From NCBI RefSeq assembly GCF_029873255.1, contig NZ_CP123622.1:3447001-3511000 (forward strand): DNA of 64,000 nt. The letters run 5' to 3'. Below, piece by piece: positions 60,424 to 64,000 of this stretch; within the stretch, counting starts at the first letter, position 1; each line of letters starts with the position of its first letter. Under the pieces are notes generated by a model. It searched no databases and was not told where the DNA came from. It saw only the letters and a program-made list of their open reading frames with translations. The stretch is from Pigmentibacter sp. JX0631 (GTDB lineage: Bacteria > Bdellovibrionota_B > Oligoflexia > Silvanigrellales > Silvanigrellaceae). A program made the position numbers and the translations under genes.

Positions 60424-61482
60424 CTATTTTTTAGTCAGATTGGTTGAGTTGGATTGTAAAAATGAGAGCAAAAGATCTCCCGCCTCATCGACATTTTTCT
60501 TAGAAGAAAGATCTATACGTGTTTTAGCAACAGTTAGTCGCAATTTTGCATCAATAATTTGAATATCTAAATACTTTCCACTATGTGACCAAAATACAAG
60601 CAAAATATATGACAATTTCAGTTGCGCTAATAATTCATTTGGAAGTGCATTAGTAGCTGGCATTTTATAAAAAGCAGCAGGATAATATGGGGATATTCTT
60701 ATTTCTTTAACTTTTTCCGCCGTGATTGTCTGGGAAAATAGACCATTAGCACAAGATGCAGTTACTATACTGAACATTTTTGGTGGAAGTAAAACTTTAT
60801 TTGTTTTTAATTCTTGCCCATCTACATAAACATTACAATTTTTTATATTCTTAATATGCACATATTTTTGGGAAGATATATAGCTTTTTGTAAGATCTTT
60901 TAATTGATCAATTAATTCTGTATTAGCTTGATATTCAAGCTCATCTTTAATGCGTAGTGGCAAATATTTTTCATAAATAATCCCATATTTAATTGCATAA
61001 TATTTCGCATATTTCATATTTGAAACAGAAGCCCAAAAGCTTAAAGTAGCATAAGCAAGACCAACTGACGCAGGTTGATTTGCTAGTAAAAAAGCTGCTT
61101 CTTGCATATATTGATGAGAAAGCTTGTAAGCTTTTAAATACTTTCCAGCTAAATAAACTGCTCTTAATTTTTCGCTAAACGAATTTAATTTATCTTCAAC
61201 ATGTACTTCTTTAAGAGTGCCTATGCTATTTAATAACCATTCTTTATTTATCTCAAGGTCTTCAAATGCAGAATATGTACTTTCGCGTTGAATACGTCTA
61301 GTAATAACATTAGAAAAATATGGCAACCATAATGGGTCATCTGAAGCATACAAAACCAACATTTTTTTAGATATATTAGAGCTATTTTTTGAGGAATTAG
61401 AAGGATTAGAATTACAAGAAGTCAACAATAAAGTTGTTAATAAGATACTAAAATAAAATATAAAAATCTTACTTTTTTGCAT
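60424..61482 (-). CDS. Lipoprotein with PEGA-like segment
   Basis: This encodes 352 residues with a lipobox LLLTSCNS. The middle is helical (residues about 60-210), followed by a beta-rich part including KNCNVYVDGQELKTNKVLLPPKMFSIVTASCANG, which resembles a PEGA-type domain (small extracellular beta-sandwich). The C-terminal 60 residues are alpha/beta with LTVAKTRIDL. AGGGGA precedes the ATG. Its function is unknown; it may be an envelope or stalk-related lipoprotein. It lies upstream of the nrd control region, transcribed towards it. Confidence 0.65.
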   Translation of the reverse strand: MQKSKIFIFYFSILLTTLLLTSCNSNPSNSSKNSSNISKKMLVLYASDDPLWLPYFSNVITRRIQRESTYSAFEDLEINKEWLLNSIGTLKEVHVEDKLNSFSEKLRAVYLAGKYLKAYKLSHQYMQEAAFLLANQPASVGLAYATLSFWASVSNMKYAKYYAIKYGIIYEKYLPLRIKDELEYQANTELIDQLKDLTKSYISSQKYVHIKNIKNCNVYVDGQELKTNKVLLPPKMFSIVTASCANGLFSQTITAEKVKEIRISPYYPAAFYKMPATNALPNELLAQLKLSYILLVFWSHSGKYLDIQIIDAKLRLTVAKTRIDLSSKKNVDEAGDLLLSFLQSNSTNLTKK

Positions 61483-61550
61483 TTAATCCCCTAAATATCC
61501 ATATATTCAGAGGACTTTTTAATCCAAAAGAAATAATAAATCAATCAAAA

Positions 61551-61799
61551 TTATTTCTTTCCTCTATCACGAATACCACTTTCTTCAAGAACTTTCTTAT
61601 TTTTATCTGCTTTGTTTTTTTGAATCCATTCATCAAGCTCACAGGCCGTCTTATTACCATTATCGCATTCATCTGAAACTGTTTTTTCATCCAGCTTTTT
61701 CTCTTTTTTCTCTTCACTTACTTTAGAGCTATCAGAGATATTAACCACACAAGAGCTTAAAAAAACACAACACATTGATATAATTAATTTAATTTTCAT
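61551..61799 (-). CDS. Small lipoprotein
   Basis: This encodes about 82 residues from the ATG at 61799. The leader KIKLIISMCCVFLSSC ends in a lipobox. The mature part is highly charged (SSKVSEEKKEKKLDEKTVSDECDNGNKTACELDEWIQKN) with two cysteines, and Lys-rich to the end. An in-frame GTG/ATG further upstream would add a Cys-rich non-leader segment and is less likely. No family. Confidence 0.5.
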   Translation of the reverse strand: MKIKLIISMCCVFLSSCVVNISDSSKVSEEKKEKKLDEKTVSDECDNGNKTACELDEWIQKNKADKNKKVLEESGIRDRGKK

Positions 61800-61960
61800 A
61801 ATACAACTACAACTTCCTTCGTAAAATGTAAAAAAACAAAGTCTTTTATAAAACACCCAAATTACGAAAGCTAGAAGAACAGCAATTATTCTAAAAACAT
61901 GTTAAAATGTGAGGTGAAAAACTTTTCGGGCAATCTTCACAGTGATAGGATTGAAAGTAA

Positions 61961-62701
61961 ATGTCAGAGACTAGCGAAATATTACAACATACCCCTACCC
62001 ATCTCCCACCGGATCAGAATCTTAATTGCAAAGAATCTGACGAGAGTTTTACCATCAGCGCAGAAGAAGCTGCTGATATATTAGGAGTCAATCGCTCAAG
62101 GCTGTCGCAACTTACTAGCAAAGGTATTTTTTCGTTTGAAAAAAGAAAAATAGATACAAGAAATAGATTATTCTACAAATTAAGTGATTTATTAAATCAT
62201 CAAAGGAATCAATTTCAAAATTCACATAATTATTTACCAAAAAATCAACAAGAAAATATTCCTATAATAGAACAGACTAATAATAGTTTTGTTGAAACTA
62301 AGATAACGCTTAGTGATAAACCAAAAATTAATTCTATAGTTCAAACCAAAAACAATAAATTAAAAACGGCAAAAGAATTGTTTGAAATTGAACAAAGTAG
62401 CAATAAAAAAAATGAACTTTATAATTTAATATATAAAAAATATGAGGATTTATTAATTGTCAAAGAAAAAATCACTCAAGCTAAACATATAGAGACAAAA
62501 GAAAAAATTTATTTTCAAAATAAGTTAGATCAAATTGAAAATAAAGTTCAAAATATATTAAAAAAATTATCTATATTAGAAGAAAATTTTAGCAAAAAAA
62601 AGGAAGAAGAAAAATCTAAAAAAATTGTTCCAAGTAAAAAATCTAAAAATTGGAAAACAAGAAAAACAAAATTTTTACCTACATTAACCACGAGTCGCTA
62701 A
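61961..62701 (+). CDS. Helix-turn-helix protein with long coiled coil
   Basis: This encodes 246 residues. Residues about 28-70 (FTISAEEAADILGVNRSRLSQLTSKGIFSFEKRKIDTRNRLFYKLSDLL) form a MerR/excisionase-like winged HTH. The rest is Lys/Glu/Asn-rich and helical, with heptad-like spacing (YNLIYKKYEDLLIVKEKITQAKHIETKEKIYFQNKLDQIENKVQNILKKLS), and ends in a basic tail. It probably binds DNA as a coiled-coil dimer. It could be a chromosome- or plasmid-organising or regulatory protein; no target is evident. It converges with the bacterioferritin-like gene, overlapping 18 bp. Confidence 0.65.
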   Translation: MSETSEILQHTPTHLPPDQNLNCKESDESFTISAEEAADILGVNRSRLSQLTSKGIFSFEKRKIDTRNRLFYKLSDLLNHQRNQFQNSHNYLPKNQQENIPIIEQTNNSFVETKITLSDKPKINSIVQTKNNKLKTAKELFEIEQSSNKKNELYNLIYKKYEDLLIVKEKITQAKHIETKEKIYFQNKLDQIENKVQNILKKLSILEENFSKKKEEEKSKKIVPSKKSKNWKTRKTKFLPTLTTSR

Positions 62702-63139
62702 GTAAAGCTGAGTTCCCATTTGTCGTACAAGTTCTAATTGCTGATTCATTAACGAATAATAACCTTTTTGGTGAATAGAAATTTTTTCTAATAAAACTTT
62801 TAATTCTATATCATGTGTAATAAAATTTATCTTATTGCACAGCTCATAACAATTGGCTGCCATAGATCTATCTGAAACAAATATTTCTTCAACAGTTTGT
62901 CCAATATTTAACTTACCTAAATTTTGGAGATCAAGATTATATTCTTCTTTTAACATAAAAGTAATAAGAGTATCTTGAAATTGCGAAACAATTTGTTTTT
63001 GGGTAGTTATTAAATTTGTAATTTTTTCATACCCCCAAAGCCCAACCATATTTTTATGAATTCTAAGTTGTTGTAATATAGTACCATTCAATTCAACTAA
63101 AGAAGATAACCCACTAGATAGCTCATTGGTCACTTTCAT
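62684..63139 (-). CDS. Bacterioferritin-like protein lacking all metal ligands
   Basis: This encodes 151 residues, in register with the Bfr at 37884: WGY at 35-37, LGKLNIGQTVEE (77-80 LNIG) and VLLEKI...QQLELVRQMGTQLYLA near the end match Bfr's [15 protein letters not shown] and LLEEI...[16 protein letters not shown]. The six ferroxidase positions of Bfr (Glu18, Glu51, His54, Glu94, Glu127, His130) are here Asn18, Val51, Phe54, Ala94, Gln124 and Tyr127, and haem-binding Met52 is Ser. It should fold as a four-helix bundle but cannot oxidise iron. GAGGAG precedes the ATG, so it is expressed. Its role may be structural or regulatory. Confidence 0.75.
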   Translation of the reverse strand: MKVTNELSSGLSSLVELNGTILQQLRIHKNMVGLWGYEKITNLITTQKQIVSQFQDTLITFMLKEEYNLDLQNLGKLNIGQTVEEIFVSDRSMAANCYELCNKINFITHDIELKVLLEKISIHQKGYYSLMNQQLELVRQMGTQLYLATRG

Positions 63140-63196
63140 AATTTCTCCTCTCCAAATTACAATCTGTTTACTTTTATATTTTAAGAAAAATAATAC

Positions 63197-63240
63197 AAAA
63201 AAACCACATGAGAAAAAGATTTTAACTCATGTGGTTTTTT
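63197..63240. terminator. Bidirectional rho-independent terminator
   Basis: AAAAACCACATGAG and CTCATGTGGTTTTT form a perfect stem around a 13-nt loop, with A and T runs outside. It ends fusA on the minus strand, 30 bp after its stop. Confidence 0.93.
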
Positions 63241-63271
63241 CTAAATAGAAATGCGCGTAGAAAATTAATTA

Positions 63272-64000
63272 TTATTTGTTTTCTGCAGCACGCTTCGCTT
63301 TATATTTTGCTACCATGTCTTCTTGAACATTTCTTGGTACCGCTGCGTACTTAGCAAATTCCATAGAAAACTCGCCTTTACCTTGTGTACCTGAACGTAA
63401 ATCAGTTGAGAAACCAAACATTTCTGTTAAAGGAACTTCTGCTTCAATTTGACAATATCCACCATTTCCAGAGGATCCCATAATCACACCACGACGTTGA
63501 TTTATCAATCCCATCATAGTACCTTGGAATTCTTCAGGTCCTTCAATTCCAACTTTCATAATTGGCTCAAGAATAACAGGTTTAGCATTCATATAAGATT
63601 CACGGAAACCAGTCATAGCACAAGTTTTAAATGCCATTTCATTAGAGTCAACTGGGTGATGTAAACCGTCATTAACGATGAGTTTAACACCAACAACTTG
63701 AGCTCCAATTAAGAGACCATTTTTCATTTGCTCTACAAAACCTTTTTCACAAGCAGGGATAAATTGTCTTGGAATAGATCCACCAACTGTTTCATCAGCG
63801 AATTCATAAATTTTATCACCAGCGTCAACTAAAGGCTCCATAAAACCAACAATACGCGCAAACTGACCAGAACCACCAGATTGTTTTTTGTGCGTGTAGT
63901 TAATTTCGGCACGTTGAGTAAGGGCTTCACGGAAATTAACTTGCGGTTTACCAACGATTGTTTCACAGTTAAATTCACGTTTCATACGCTCAACATAAAT
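63272..64000 (-). CDS. fusA: Elongation factor G, C-terminal part
   Basis: The frame runs off the right edge, so about 243 C-terminal residues are visible. EF-G domains IV and V are recognisable: KPQVNFREALTQRAEINYTHKKQSGGSGQFARI, GLHHPVDSNEMAFKTCAMTGFRESYMNAKPVILEPIMKVGIEGPEEFQGTMMGLINQRRGVI, and MFGFSTDLRSGTQGKGEFSMEFAKYAAVP. It drives ribosomal translocation by GTP hydrolysis. The GTPase domain lies outside the window. A strong terminator follows. Confidence 0.97.
   Translation of the reverse strand: MYVERMKREFNCETIVGKPQVNFREALTQRAEINYTHKKQSGGSGQFARIVGFMEPLVDAGDKIYEFADETVGGSIPRQFIPACEKGFVEQMKNGLLIGAQVVGVKLIVNDGLHHPVDSNEMAFKTCAMTGFRESYMNAKPVILEPIMKVGIEGPEEFQGTMMGLINQRRGVIMGSSGNGGYCQIEAEVPLTEMFGFSTDLRSGTQGKGEFSMEFAKYAAVPRNVQEDMVAKYKAKRAAENK

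Noticed and set aside
1-64000. tRNA, rRNA, CRISPR arrays, transposons or prophage genes
   Set aside because: I read the intergenic regions for cloverleaf T-loop signatures, regular spacers, transposase or integrase motifs and found none that I could support.

Overview
The window is AT-rich (roughly 30% GC by eye), densely coded chromosomal DNA of a Gram-negative bacterium. Many products have Sec signal peptides, lipoboxes or outer-membrane beta-barrel features, and housekeeping genes (fusA, efp, accBC, clpP, acpS, nrdAB) sit among lineage-specific secreted proteins. The low GC, the wealth of exported proteases, lipoproteins and barrels, and the mix of families would fit a Bdellovibrionota/Oligoflexia-type organism such as Silvanigrellales. 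That placement is an inference and was not checked by any search. I see no rRNA, tRNA, CRISPR array, transposase, integrase or prophage gene.

Layout. 1-10 kb: a truncated O6-methylguanine-DNA-methyltransferase-like fragment, two barrels, a GT-C-like membrane protein, a DUF924 gene coupled to an iron-sulfur (6-4) photolyase, a LysR regulator and an astacin-like protease. 9-17 kb: a TetR and Bcr/CflA efflux unit with a visible operator, a large M9 collagenase, and two solitary periplasmic solute-binding proteins. 17-24 kb: two paralogous small lipoproteins, one inflated by a 27-bp tandem repeat; an SDR/AhpD-like pair behind a palindrome; a beta-class carbonic anhydrase; a class D beta-lactamase; a truncated haemoglobin. 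24-38 kb: GH133 glycogen debranching enzyme, the sodC and ferredoxin-NADP reductase operon, prc protease, DUF503/DUF3025/GyrI-like genes, a thioesterase-SDR-multicopper oxidase operon, and an amino-acid permease.

38-42 kb is an iron/haem section. Bacterioferritin and its ferredoxin bfd converge and overlap. Tandem Fur-like boxes lie upstream of bfd, and a 31-bp copy of the same control sequence lies upstream of a protoporphyrinogen-oxidase-like gene. A barrel/beta-propeller-lipoprotein pair lies between. 42-47 kb holds an arsC-like gene and twin FG-GAP-type lipoproteins that share about 1.2 kb of apparently identical DNA but carry different C-terminal cassettes. 47-64 kb: eutBC, clpP, acpS, a barrel plus trypsin-like protease pair, accBC, efp, a YdcF-like gene, nrdAB with a double NrdR box and a structured leader, small lipoproteins, an HTH/coiled-coil protein, a bacterioferritin paralogue that has lost every metal ligand, and the 3' part of fusA.

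The observations I rank highest are the metal-ligand-free bacterioferritin paralogue (62684-63139), the twin lipoproteins with shared and variable blocks (42919-46874), the competing-hairpin leader of nrdAB (60021-60240), the 27-bp repeat expansion seen against its repeat-free paralogue (17039-18527), and the duplicated Fur-like control segment (38601/40563).
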